Source: SG8-4 sp964598225 (GTDB taxonomy: Bacteria > Planctomycetota > Phycisphaerae > Sedimentisphaerales > Anaerobacaceae). Taken from it: a stretch of DNA of 64,000 nucleotides. A program made the position numbers and the translations under genes. Each line of letters starts with the position of its first letter. Position 1 is the first letter of the stretch. The stretch spans positions 1-64,000 of the forward strand of contig CAZRBG010000009.1 in the NCBI GenBank assembly GCA_964598225.1, in the 5' to 3' direction. Of this stretch, positions 42,902-51,654 are shown piece after piece. The notes under the pieces are model-generated. The model ran no database searches and had not been told where the DNA came from. It was given only the letters and a program-made list of their open reading frames with translations.

Positions 42902-43437
42902 GTCGTTCTGACGTATAATTTTTTTCTTCTCGAAGGGCCGGCGCCGAGCATTTTGCGGGATTGGTATTGTTATAAGAGCCTGTCGCCACATAATTTAGCG
43001 TAAGTTGCCAATTATCTTGAAAAAATCCGGTCAGTCAGGCCGTCCGGCGGCCGCCCCGGGATGACCGACCGGCTCGAAATCGCCTCGTTGGATGGACCCC
43101 GATCCGATTTGTAGCATTTGATCGGCCTCCATTGGATTTGCTTCTATCTGTGACCGAGACAACGTATCGTCATAACACCTTGTCAAACCGTACTTTGCGC
43201 CCATCGCCGGATATCATTGGCTTTATTTTAACAAATTGCCCTTGCGATGTCTGGGGAGGATACCCGATGTGGATATCAGTATTATGACCCATAGCAAAAC
43301 CGGACTTTGTCCTGATACACAAACTTCGAGCGAGGCCGTATAACTATTGATCGTAGTCCTGCGAAAGCTTCTACGCAGCGGCAGCAAACGAAAAAGATAA
43401 AATAACAGGACAAATTGGTCCGGTAGGGAGGTGCACA
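42902..43437. other. Non-coding stretch between divergent units
   Basis: About 535 bases without a convincing gene. A GC-rich patch near 43040-43080 could fold (CCGTCCGGCGGCCG), but has no terminator tail. The 3' end holds the ribosome binding site GGGAGGTG of the PEP-CTERM gene. I found no clear promoter for that gene. Confidence 0.4.
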
Positions 43438-44106
43438 ATGGAGTTGGTAAGAACAAGCAAATTCAACATCTCTTTTTCGAATCTCGTTCTCGCAATGGGA
43501 CTTCTCGTATCGACGGCGGCTCGAGCCGATCTGTACGGTTTTCAAAATATTTCGGGTAACAGTGCCGTTGACGCCGCGATTGGCGAAGATCAGCTTTCGG
43601 TAAACGTTACTCGTCCCGACGGCGGGCAGGTTCTATTTACTTTCCGTAACGCCGGGTCGGATCCGTCTTCGATCACGCTGATTCATTTTGACGATGGGGT
43701 ACTCGATTCGCTCGCGAGCGTTGGCGACAGCGATCTCGGAGTTTCGTTCTCGCCGGGGGCACGCCAGCCGGTTCTTCCTGCCGGAAATGACGCAAGCCCT
43801 CCGTTTGTGGTAACGCCCGGTCTATCGGCCTCTTCTGATTCTCGCGGGGGAGTACAGCCAAATGGAGTGAATCCCGGCGAAACTGTAGGACTCTTGTATG
43901 ACCTGCAGGGTAGTTCTTCTTTCGCCAATGTCATCGCAGATCTCAGTAGCGGGGCCTTGAGAATAGGAATCCACGTCCAGGGTTTTGACGGCGGAGGCAG
44001 TGAGTCTTTCATAAATGATCCGCAACCGGTCCCTGTTCCCGGCGCACTCGCGCTCGGCATGTTCGGAATGAGCGTATTAGGTGTAAAGCTGCGCAGATTG
44101 GCTTGA
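43438..44106 (+). CDS. PEP-CTERM-type exported protein
   Basis: 222 residues. A signal peptide (about 1-30, ending TAARADLYG), a Gly/Ser/Asp-rich beta domain, and a C-terminal sorting tail, VPVPGALALGMFGMSVLGVKLRRLA, in which the usual PEP is the VPVPGA variant, followed by a hydrophobic helix and a basic end. Such tails are cut and anchored by an exosortase, none of which is in the window. GGGAGGTG sits 7 nt before the ATG. The role of the domain is unknown. Confidence 0.85.
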   Translation: MELVRTSKFNISFSNLVLAMGLLVSTAARADLYGFQNISGNSAVDAAIGEDQLSVNVTRPDGGQVLFTFRNAGSDPSSITLIHFDDGVLDSLASVGDSDLGVSFSPGARQPVLPAGNDASPPFVVTPGLSASSDSRGGVQPNGVNPGETVGLLYDLQGSSSFANVIADLSSGALRIGIHVQGFDGGGSESFINDPQPVPVPGALALGMFGMSVLGVKLRRLA

Positions 44107-44179
44107 TCATTCGGCCCTTATTAGGTGATGTGCGCCACTTGGCACTTATTAAGTTCGGCGTTTCAGGATAGTTTTGTCG

Positions 44180-45847
44180 CTAGCGCGAAAGTGTGACGTT
44201 TCCTGCGCTTTGGCAGGTATCGCCTTTGGTATCGAAACCGAGTGTTGTGAGTCTCATTACGCCGTTTCTGTAACTGCCGGAGAAGGTGTCTATGCCCCGG
44301 ATTATAAAAGGCGGATCTCCGGGCTCGCCGTCCGGGAAGAAATACCTCTCGGTGTAGTTTGTGTCTCCTCTCACTTTATATTCGCATCTGTCGCTGACGT
44401 CACAATCAACGGTAATCGTTCCGCTATATCTCTCTGTGTAGTACATGGTGTATTCTTCGGTAAATTCGGTAAACTCGAAGGTGCCGCCGAAACTTGCTGA
44501 GTATCGACTAAGCTGATCCTGAGAATCGAACTCGATCGTGAAAAATCCCGGGTAAACCCCGTTATCCTCCGGATCGCGACAATTCCACCATGTTTCAGAG
44601 CCGTTTACGTGCCACAAACCTTTCAGATCGGGAATCTCACAACCGATCTGTATAGGGATAGTCCTTCTTATTTCACAGCCTGCGTCGATTAGGACATTAG
44701 ATACGCCCACGTCGTCGCCAATCCGTTGCAGAACAAAATTATTACTTACAATTTCATCGTCGAAGTTAAGGCGTGTAACCTGCAGAAGGTCGGGCCTCGA
44801 GCTGGTGACCTGCACAGTATGATTTTCCAGCGGAGCATCATTTATATCGAAGAGTTCCACCATCAGCGTTAACGATGTATCACAAAGGATAGACCTCCTG
44901 TCAGGTATCATGTCATAAGTGATTTGAATAGATTTTTCCTTAAAACTCCACCCCTCGGTCGGCTGATCCTCGCAGTCAAGGTATTGTATGTTGCCCTCGC
45001 TCGAGTAATTCGTGCATAGGCCGTCTTCGACGATGTCGGAGTCATTCGATCTAACGCGGAATCTGCAGCACCGGCATGGATTTGCGACGCAGTCCGAATG
45101 CACTAACACCTTATCCATCGCCGCCATTACCAGGATCCAATCCTCAGGTGGAAACTCCGTCAGGTCGCGGATCGCAAGCTGACCTTTCGAGCAATCCACT
45201 TCAAAGTATTTGCCTATTGGATTTGCCAAAAGAACGCTGGAGGCACTGAGCTCGGCCGGTATAGGTAAATCCGGTATGAGCGTGCCTGTATCACGATTGA
45301 GGTAGAAAAGGTAGGGCAGACTCATGTTATTCGGATCTTCTGACGGCTCCATAGGAAGCGTGATCGAGACCGGCAGGTTAAATGCGATGCCGTCGGAAAA
45401 AATTTCGACTCCGGATATGAAGCGTTTTTTCGTCTGGCCGATGTCAAGGTAAGGCTCGACCTCCTCGGCATCCAGTAGCCTGGTCTGAAACAACGTCTCC
45501 TCGCTGACTGCTCCGGCGGGGATATCTACGATCAGACCGCCCGGCAGCTCGAAAATCCCGCCTTCAGGCGTCACATTCACATCGGAAACGATCGCCGCAA
45601 GGTTCGGATCGTTGCCGTCTTCGGCCAAGAGCCTGACATCGTTCAACTTGCGCAGCTCTTCAAGATCGACAGAGTCGCCGCCTCCTTCCAACAGCCAGAC
45701 CTCGCTCAAGGCGCGCACATCGTCAAAATTGACCTCGTTGCCGCCTGTCGCTGAGGCTGTGCTGCAATACAATGATCCCGGCGAAAACAATACGAACACA
45801 GCACAGAACAGAGACATTTTATACGTGGTTGATTGAATAGCCGACAT
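44180..45847 (-). CDS. Large secreted protein with a ZU5-like segment
   Basis: 555 residues. Signal peptide (about 10-33). Residues about 92-180 have a ZU5-like pattern (PEGGIFELPGGLIVDIPAGAVSEET). A Cys-rich patch (CVANPCRCCRF) and several beta-strand repeats follow. The C-terminal 130 residues form a strand-rich domain with paired Tyr/Thr (FTEEYTMYYTERYSGT). I recognise no catalytic family. A consensus promoter lies just upstream. It is probably a surface protein of the type common in planctomycetes. Confidence 0.7.
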   Translation of the reverse strand: MSAIQSTTYKMSLFCAVFVLFSPGSLYCSTASATGGNEVNFDDVRALSEVWLLEGGGDSVDLEELRKLNDVRLLAEDGNDPNLAAIVSDVNVTPEGGIFELPGGLIVDIPAGAVSEETLFQTRLLDAEEVEPYLDIGQTKKRFISGVEIFSDGIAFNLPVSITLPMEPSEDPNNMSLPYLFYLNRDTGTLIPDLPIPAELSASSVLLANPIGKYFEVDCSKGQLAIRDLTEFPPEDWILVMAAMDKVLVHSDCVANPCRCCRFRVRSNDSDIVEDGLCTNYSSEGNIQYLDCEDQPTEGWSFKEKSIQITYDMIPDRRSILCDTSLTLMVELFDINDAPLENHTVQVTSSRPDLLQVTRLNFDDEIVSNNFVLQRIGDDVGVSNVLIDAGCEIRRTIPIQIGCEIPDLKGLWHVNGSETWWNCRDPEDNGVYPGFFTIEFDSQDQLSRYSASFGGTFEFTEFTEEYTMYYTERYSGTITVDCDVSDRCEYKVRGDTNYTERYFFPDGEPGDPPFIIRGIDTFSGSYRNGVMRLTTLGFDTKGDTCQSAGNVTLSR

Positions 45848-45904
45848 GTTGGTTTCCCCAGCCTTCTAAAAAAGTCTTCTGTTTTGTACATGTAGATTAC
45901 AACA

Positions 45905-45933
45905 TTTATACCAAACAAGTATTTTCCAGTCAA
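45905..45933 (-). promoter_or_regulatory. Consensus promoter of the secreted ZU5-like gene
   Basis: On the minus strand TTGACT (45933-45928) and TATAAA (45910-45905) with a 17-base spacer. The predicted start near 45898 is about 50 nt before the ATG. Confidence 0.65.
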
Positions 45934-46113
45934 GGAGAATACCTGCGAACAACACAATCTAACATAATTCTCATATAGTAGAATTTCTGCAGAAGCCAAA
46001 ATGGTCCTGGCGTTGGTTTTAGGAATTACCATGCGAAGAAAATAATAATCCGTGCGTATATTCTAATGGATGGCGATAATATAATGATCGGTTACGTTTG
46101 AGGACGCAGAGAA

Positions 46114-46337
46114 ATGATTGCACCGCTCGTAATGTTCTGGGTTCCGTTGTTCGTGGGCCGGGAGGAATTGGGCTTGAAAGGTGTCGTTATCAGCATCGCG
46201 TTTGGCTCATTCTGCTTGCGGGCTCGGTTATCATCACAGGCGGACATCTGTACTACTTCACGGCGGCATGCGCACTATTGGACATCGTGCTGCTGATCGT
46301 TATATTCGGTGGAGATATTGATATCACTTTACAGTAA
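46114..46337 (+). pseudogene. Frameshifted small two-helix membrane protein
   Basis: The ATG at 46114 has GAGGA about 10 nt upstream and opens IAPLVMFWVPLFVGREELGLKG..., a hydrophobic, planctomycete-like small membrane protein. Near 46203 (GCGTTTGGC) the protein-like reading moves to the second frame, WLILLAGSVIITGGHLYYF...LLDIVLLIVIFGGDI, up to the stop at 46337. A one-base change in this run would join both halves into a protein of about 74 residues. Either a real decay or a sequencing error. The join is inferred. Confidence 0.5.
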
Positions 46338-46413
46338 GTCTATGATGTCAGTTCAAGGAGTCCCCTGTAATGTCTGGTTTTTCGTATAGTGCGATACTTG
46401 GCACGATTTGCGC

Positions 46414-46863
46414 TCAGAAAAGCTTTGAGCTGTCGAGCAGGAATGTTACTGGGCCGTCGTTTTGGCTGGCTACTTGCATGTATCCGCCGAAGACGCCCTT
46501 TTCCACGGCGACACCCGATTCTGCTATTAGCTCGGCGACTTTTTCGTAAAGCTGCTCGGCCAGTGACGGGTCGGCCGCGGCGTCGAAGCCGGGTCGGCGG
46601 CCCTTGCGGCAGTCGCCATGCAGCGTGAAATTGCTGATAAGCAGGATCTTGCCGCCGATATCAATCATGCTTCGATTCATCTTTCCCGCCTCGTCGGCGA
46701 AGATACGCAGGTTGACGAGCTTGTCGGCCACGAACTTCGCGTCGTCGGCCGTATCGCCCTTGCCCACGCCGAGATAAACCAGCAGCCCCCGAGCGATTTC
46801 GCCAACTACATTATCTTCAACTTCCACCCTCGCCTGAGAAACCCGCTGACATACAAATCGCAT
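46414..46863 (-). CDS. dtd: D-aminoacyl-tRNA deacylase
   Basis: 149 residues, normal length. It removes D-amino acids wrongly attached to tRNA. Family motifs: MRFVCQRVSQARVEV at the N-terminus, the LLVYLGVGKGD strand, the SNFTLHGDCRKGRRP catalytic loop (SQFTL-type) and NDGPVTF near the C-terminus (the NxGPVT motif). Intact. Confidence 0.95.
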   Translation of the reverse strand: MRFVCQRVSQARVEVEDNVVGEIARGLLVYLGVGKGDTADDAKFVADKLVNLRIFADEAGKMNRSMIDIGGKILLISNFTLHGDCRKGRRPGFDAAADPSLAEQLYEKVAELIAESGVAVEKGVFGGYMQVASQNDGPVTFLLDSSKLF

Positions 46864-46936
46864 AGTTAAACCTCAGTTAGCAGTAGGAATACAAATATGT
46901 ACACATAGCCAAACCCGGCTGTCGCCAGCAGGTCCT

Positions 46937-47006
46937 TGTCATTCATGCGCAGGCAGCAAGCCAGAAGCTTATGACTAAATGGATTCCTGCCTGCGCAGGA
47001 ATGACA
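46937..47006. repeat. TGTCATTC...GAATGACA palindromic repeat
   Basis: The ends TGTCATTC (46937-46944) and GAATGACA (46999-47006) are complementary, and the inner GCGCAGGCAG/CTGCCTGCGC arms pair as well. Located between dtd and the SDR gene. Confidence 0.65.
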
Positions 47007-47014
47007 GCTTAGAT

Positions 47015-47743
47015 TCAGAACCACGGTGTCGATGTTGATCTTCGGATGTGCAGCTCGTCCACGACGGCGTTGCCTTTGTGAGTGACGAGGTAATGCACCA
47101 ACTCGGCGACTTCTTCCGGGCCGATAAGTTCATCCCTTGCTATGTCGGGGCGTACCCTGGCGACCATGTCGGTAGCTACTCCGCCCGGGCAGAGGACGTG
47201 CACGCGGACGTTCGTGCCGCGAAGCTCCTCGGCTAGCGAGATCGACATGCCGCGAAGGGCGTGTTTCGAGGATGTATAAGCACTCTGCTCGGGGTAGCCC
47301 TTGACGCCGACCACCGAAGAAATGTTGATGATATATGCGCGGTCGGCCTTTCTAAGCAACGGCAGGGCTTCACGGCACAAAATGAACGGCGCGCGGGCGT
47401 TGACCCATATAAGTCTTTCCCAATCCTCGGTGGCTGTCTCTTCGAGAAGCGCCGAATGCGTGATACCTGCGTTGTTAACGAGGATATCGAGCCGCCCGAA
47501 CTGCTCGGCGATTTCTCTCACGAGATTCTTAATGGATTGCTCTTCGGTTAGTTCCGTGGGAACGATGCTCGCTTTGCCGCCTGCCCCCGCCACCGCATCT
47601 GCGGTCTGGTGCAAGTGTTGCTGCGAACGCGACGCCAATACTATTGTCGCTGATTCTCTGGCCAGCGCAACACTGATCGCCCGGCCGATTCCCCTGCCGG
47701 CACCGGTTACAATCGCGACTTTTCCCACTAACAGTTCCGCCAT
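47015..47743 (-). CDS. Short-chain dehydrogenase/reductase, FabG-like
   Basis: 242 residues from the ATG at 47743 (MAELLVGKVAIVTG); an upstream in-frame extension is not family-like. Cofactor motif GAGRGIGR, NNAG, the catalytic Ser and the YTSSK motif are all present. C-terminal segments match 3-oxoacyl-ACP reductase-like SDRs. Substrate unknown. It begins 31 bases after the secreted ankyrin gene on the same strand. Confidence 0.88.
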   Translation of the reverse strand: MAELLVGKVAIVTGAGRGIGRAISVALARESATIVLASRSQQHLHQTADAVAGAGGKASIVPTELTEEQSIKNLVREIAEQFGRLDILVNNAGITHSALLEETATEDWERLIWVNARAPFILCREALPLLRKADRAYIINISSVVGVKGYPEQSAYTSSKHALRGMSISLAEELRGTNVRVHVLCPGGVATDMVARVRPDIARDELIGPEEVAELVHYLVTHKGNAVVDELHIRRSTSTPWF

Positions 47744-47774
47744 GCGTCCCGTTCGACTCCGCTCAGTGCAGGTC

Positions 47775-49226
47775 TTAGCGCCGCCTTCTGTAGCCGCTGC
47801 TCCGGCCCCGACTGCGGCCTCGACCTCGTCTGCTGCGGATGTTCTGATCGGCGTTTCTACCACCCAGACGCGGATCCTGCCCCTGGTTCAGCGCTGCTTT
47901 CGCCGCTTCTTCCTCGGCCTTCTTAACGTAAGCATCGTACCGCTGCTGCCTGGCCAGAAGCAGACCGTCGATGCAGGCTGTCGTCTTCTCTGCTTCTTCC
48001 TTTTCCGCGATGCCGCGGATATAGGCGAAATCAGCATAAGTCAGCGGGTGTATGGACTTGGCCAGCTCGAGTTTCTTGTCCGGCGTAGCATCCAACCATT
48101 TGCGAATCTCCTCCTGCGTCTCGGGGTCCACCTGCTCTTCTTCGGTTCTCGCGCCTCGCCGGCCGTATCTGTCTCTCGTGTCACCATTATCCCCGTACGG
48201 TCCATACGCACTACTGCTGTCATAACCGCGTTGGTCGTATCCCCTGGCCGAGGACCTCGATGAATAACCTCGACCGGAGGATCTCGACGATCCTCGCGTT
48301 CGGCCCCTGCCGCGAGATGACCGACCGCCCATTTCCTCTCTTCGCTGTTGTATCAATTCCTTTCTGATCTTGTCGTATACATCCTCGGTTTTCTCAAGGA
48401 GCGTGTCGATCGCCTTTGTTGTCTTTTCGGCTTTTTCTTCGACTGCAATCTTTCGGACCAATTTGAACTCCGCCTGGAACTGGTCTTCCACGGCTCTTAC
48501 CAGCAATGTTCTGTTATCCCGCCGCGTCTGTTCCCAGTGGCGTTGTTCCTTCGAACTCTTAGCCGCTTCCGTCTTAACGGCTTTTTCAAGCCCCTCGAAA
48601 CTCTTCACCCTCTTTTTGAGCTCGTTCGGATCGGCGAGCAGATCCACCTGCTCGGCGGTCTGCGCTATGTTTGGCCCCACTGCCGGCCGCGGCGCGCCGC
48701 CGGGGCCGGGCGGGGACATGCCGCCTTCGTAGTAACCTTCGCCGTACGGATCCATAATTTCCGGCTCTTTAGCGCCCTTGTTTGCAAGAAGATCGACGAT
48801 TTCAGTATTGCCGGCCTTCTTTGCGATCGAATAGGCGTTTTCATTGCCCCTGCTAACGGCGTTAATATCGGCGCCCTTTTCGATAAGAAACTCTGCGACC
48901 TCCTTACGCTGATATTTAACAGCAAGCATTAGAGGCGTCATCGCACTCTTTTCCTTGGCGTCGATGTCGGCGCCTTTTTCCACAAGCAGTTTGACAACCT
49001 CTAAGCGGCCGTTGCGCGCCGCCCCGTGCAGCGGCGTGTATTGCAACATTCTGTTTTTTGCATTAATGTCTGCACCATCATCCAAGTGCCTCTTGATGAC
49101 CGCGACGTCACCGTCTACGGCCGCCTGGTGCAGGGACTTACGCGGCTGGGCCAGGGTGACTTCCGGGCAAATGCCTACTGATAGCATTAGTAACACAATT
49201 GTCAGTGAATAAATAAAGCGTTTCAC
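47775..49226 (-). CDS. Secreted ankyrin-repeat protein with a Gly/Arg/Ser-rich region
   Basis: 483 residues from the GTG at 49226, which has GGGAGG 7 nt upstream (an ATG at 49277 is in frame but lacks this). Signal peptide (KRFIYSLTIVLLMLSVG). Four ankyrin repeats at about 30-155 (TPLHGAARNGRLEVVKLLVEKGADI type). The middle (about 200-310) is charged helix, possibly coiled coil. Residues about 310-380 and the C-terminal 30 residues are rich in Arg, Gly, Ser and Tyr (RGRGRTRGSSR). Such RG-rich tracts in an exported protein are unusual. Partner unknown. Confidence 0.75.
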   Translation of the reverse strand: MKRFIYSLTIVLLMLSVGICPEVTLAQPRKSLHQAAVDGDVAVIKRHLDDGADINAKNRMLQYTPLHGAARNGRLEVVKLLVEKGADIDAKEKSAMTPLMLAVKYQRKEVAEFLIEKGADINAVSRGNENAYSIAKKAGNTEIVDLLANKGAKEPEIMDPYGEGYYEGGMSPPGPGGAPRPAVGPNIAQTAEQVDLLADPNELKKRVKSFEGLEKAVKTEAAKSSKEQRHWEQTRRDNRTLLVRAVEDQFQAEFKLVRKIAVEEKAEKTTKAIDTLLEKTEDVYDKIRKELIQQRREEMGGRSSRGRGRTRGSSRSSGRGYSSRSSARGYDQRGYDSSSAYGPYGDNGDTRDRYGRRGARTEEEQVDPETQEEIRKWLDATPDKKLELAKSIHPLTYADFAYIRGIAEKEEAEKTTACIDGLLLARQQRYDAYVKKAEEEAAKAALNQGQDPRLGGRNADQNIRSRRGRGRSRGRSSGYRRRR

Positions 49227-49396
49227 GATATGTCCTCCCAAAGAACCTCTGAAAGCAAATGTCAAACTTGTCATCAACGAACAAAATCAGTTTCTTATTA
49301 CATGCGCTTATACGCTACATCATTGTACACGAAATTATCAGACCGGTCACGCCAAAATTGCGTTATTAGAGCTTTTTCCTGCCGGATTTGCCTCTT

Positions 49397-50347
49397 TCAA
49401 ATTGCCTCGGCGCACTGAATGCCCAGCCTCTCGGTTATGCCGTCGAACTCGTCGAGCGAGTAGAACTCGATTATGATCTTGCCTCTCTGGCCGTTTCGAC
49501 GGGTTTCGATGCTGACTTTTGTATTCAACTCGCTGGCCAGCTTACTCTCCAGGTCAACGATATGCGGCGGCTTGCTGTGGGCTGTCGGTTTCGCCTGGCC
49601 CGTGTTGGCCAGATGCTTGCGGACTAATCGCTCTACTTCTCGCACACTCAACCGCCCTGCCATGGCGCGGTTGGCGAGTTTTCGGCGAAGCTCGTCCGTC
49701 GGCAGCGCCAGTATCGCCCTGGCGTGTCCCATCGAGAGACGGCTCTCGGCCAGCATTTGCTTGATCTCTTGAGGTAAGTCCAGCAACCGCAAGTAGTTAG
49801 CTACAACCGAACGGTCCTCGCCCAGCCTCTCGGCGGCCTGAGCTTGCGTCAGAGAGAAACAATCGACGTATTCGCGGTATGCCGTTGCCCGCTCGATGGG
49901 ATTCAAATCAACGCGGTGAATGTTCTCCACCAGAGCCCATTCGTGCAGTTGTTCGTCCGTAGCCTGTCGGACCAGGGCGGGGATCTCCGTCAGAGACGCT
50001 TTCTTGGCCGCACGGAATCGACGTTCGCCTGCGATCAATTCATAACCGCCCCCCCTCGGCCTGACGACAATCGGCTGTATTACGCCGTTAGCCTTGATGG
50101 ATTCGGTCAATTCGTCCAGCTCCTGCTCGTCCCAGACCGTTCGAGCCTGATACGGATTCGGAGTTATAGAATCAACACTGATCCGACGCAGAGAACTCTG
50201 TAACTCTTTGTCCGGAGGGAAGTTAGAGTCCTGAACGGATTTATCTTCTGCAATTGATTTTTCCATAGGCGTTGCGGTTATAGGACCAAGCAAAGATTGC
50301 AGTCCCCTGCCAAGGTGTTTCGGTTTTTCCTTATTTGTTTCGGCCAT
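49397..50347 (-). CDS. parB: Chromosome partitioning protein ParB
   Basis: 316 residues from the ATG at 50347, with GAAGGAG 8 nt upstream. ParB binds parS, spreads and loads SMC. N-terminal LGRGLQSLLG (the ParA-stimulating patch), the CTP-binding and arginine motif GERRFRAAK, a helix-turn-helix (AERLGEDRSVVANYLRLLDLP), the MGHARAILAL segment and a C-terminal dimerisation domain are all visible. No parA gene is adjacent, but two perfect parS sites lie upstream. Confidence 0.95.
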   Translation of the reverse strand: MAETNKEKPKHLGRGLQSLLGPITATPMEKSIAEDKSVQDSNFPPDKELQSSLRRISVDSITPNPYQARTVWDEQELDELTESIKANGVIQPIVVRPRGGGYELIAGERRFRAAKKASLTEIPALVRQATDEQLHEWALVENIHRVDLNPIERATAYREYVDCFSLTQAQAAERLGEDRSVVANYLRLLDLPQEIKQMLAESRLSMGHARAILALPTDELRRKLANRAMAGRLSVREVERLVRKHLANTGQAKPTAHSKPPHIVDLESKLASELNTKVSIETRRNGQRGKIIIEFYSLDEFDGITERLGIQCAEAI

Positions 50348-50508
50348 ACATGCTCCTTCAGATATCGCTTGGCTGGATCGACACTCCTCACCAGCCATAG
50401 TCAATTGCGTATCAGCACAATTCTTACAGCATACACAATCTATATTTCGGTCTTTCTACTCAAAAAACTGTAAGTTTGCGAGTCCAAAATCCGAGTTTTA
50501 CGAAAAAA

Positions 50509-50524
50509 TGTTTCACGTGAAACA
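50509..50524. other. parS centromere site 1
   Basis: Perfect 16-bp palindrome TGTTTCACGTGAAACA, the ParB-binding consensus, 162 bases upstream of the parB start. Confidence 0.95.
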
Positions 50525-50903
50525 TTCGAAAACTTGCTTCTCCGTAATAACGCGTAGGTAAGTTGCCGGAACGAGATGGCTTAGTTAGAGCGGAAAACAA
50601 GGATTTGTCGCTCTGCCGGGGATGCGATGTTTGCAAAATACCGGCACAAAATGGACATGCCCATGCCAGGCGCCACTGTCGAGAGGCCTGGGTTGTTCCC
50701 TGGCGGTCTCTATAACCCTACTAAGAAAACAGGCTTCTTCTATGCCGTGAAGATTGAGATTGCCGCAGTCGCTGCGCTCATTCGCAATGACATGTCGGCT
50801 GTTCGTCCAGTGCTTCCATTCTTGCCAGCGTACCCAACATCACGCAGCAGCTCAGGTGAAAAAAAGCGAACGTGTACGAGGGATCGATATGGTTCGAGAA
50901 GAA

Positions 50904-50919
50904 TGTTTCACGTGAAACA
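50904..50919. other. parS centromere site 2
   Basis: A second perfect TGTTTCACGTGAAACA, 395 bases from the first. Confidence 0.95.
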
Positions 50920-51181
50920 TTTTTGGTTCATCTGGCCAACGCGTAGGGGGCTTCCTTGTGCTCCCGCTGTCTGCTTGCGTAAGAATTCATTATCGCGCAG
51001 AGTGTGAGGGAATGTGGCTGTGCTATTTCCCGGCAGCCTTTTGCGTCTATCGCCTTGCCGGCTACCAGCAGTCCTGAGGACTTCTCACGCAGAATCACAA
51101 ATCTACCTGCGGAGGCTGGTTCCTGTCGCTTTTCTGAGAGAATGATCTTACTATTTCCTCGCAGGCGCGGAGGATAGAGGC

Positions 51182-51232
51182 TGCCCCGTTCGACAGGCCC
51201 AAGGCAGGCTCCGGGCGTAGCCGAACGGGGCA
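51182..51232. repeat. TGCCCCGTTCG / CGAACGGGGCA palindrome
   Basis: Perfect 11-bp inverted ends. Same family as the repeat near 7905-7965. Confidence 0.6.
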
Positions 51233-51654
51233 ACGCAGGCGTGCGACCTGAGCGCTGGGCCGACCCTATACACAAAGAGGGTTGCCGGCGACTCTCAGGG
51301 CCGTTTTCTTATCTGCTGTCAGTCCTAAAGCGATAAACGTCAGTCTGCCCACACCCCTGTTGCGCCCGTATGTTGGGACAATAATAATAATTTGTTTTAT
51401 CTACCTTGCATCTAAAATACACATCGATTGATCTTGCCATTGTCTGAACGCCGGTTGTTAGTTAGCTATAAATCTACAAACCAGAGGCGTGCGCGTTCGT
51501 TCATACGCTATCAAAGTGAACCAGGAGAGCCGGGACGATAGGATTCCAAAAGTATTTGACAGGTGGTACGGGCTGACGTTATCCTGCCGTCGCCGGTCGA
51601 GATTAGAGACAATGTTGACCGAGATCCCATGTCGTTTTAAGGAGTCTGGTGCGT

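Larger units (their letters stand above)
50348..51654. other. 1.3-kb gene-free stretch with parS sites and repeats
   Basis: No credible gene. The plus-strand frame at 50627-51007 translates through a parS site and a repeat, so I reject it. Contents: two parS sites, a GATTGC...GCAATGACA repeat (about 50747-50793) and a CCCCGTTCG/CGAACGGGG palindrome (51182-51232). No DnaA-box cluster is seen. Confidence 0.5.

Noticed and set aside
42902..43437. Sigma54 promoter for the PEP-CTERM gene
   Set aside because: TGGC and TTGC elements exist near 43218-43243, but their spacing is wrong.
50627..51007. 126-codon plus-strand frame upstream of the glycerate kinase
   Set aside because: It translates a parS site and a palindromic repeat and has no domain; a by-product of repeats.
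50348..51654. Replication origin beside the parS sites
   Set aside because: I could not find a cluster of DnaA boxes, an AT-rich unwinding region or dnaA/dnaN genes; only parS is supported.
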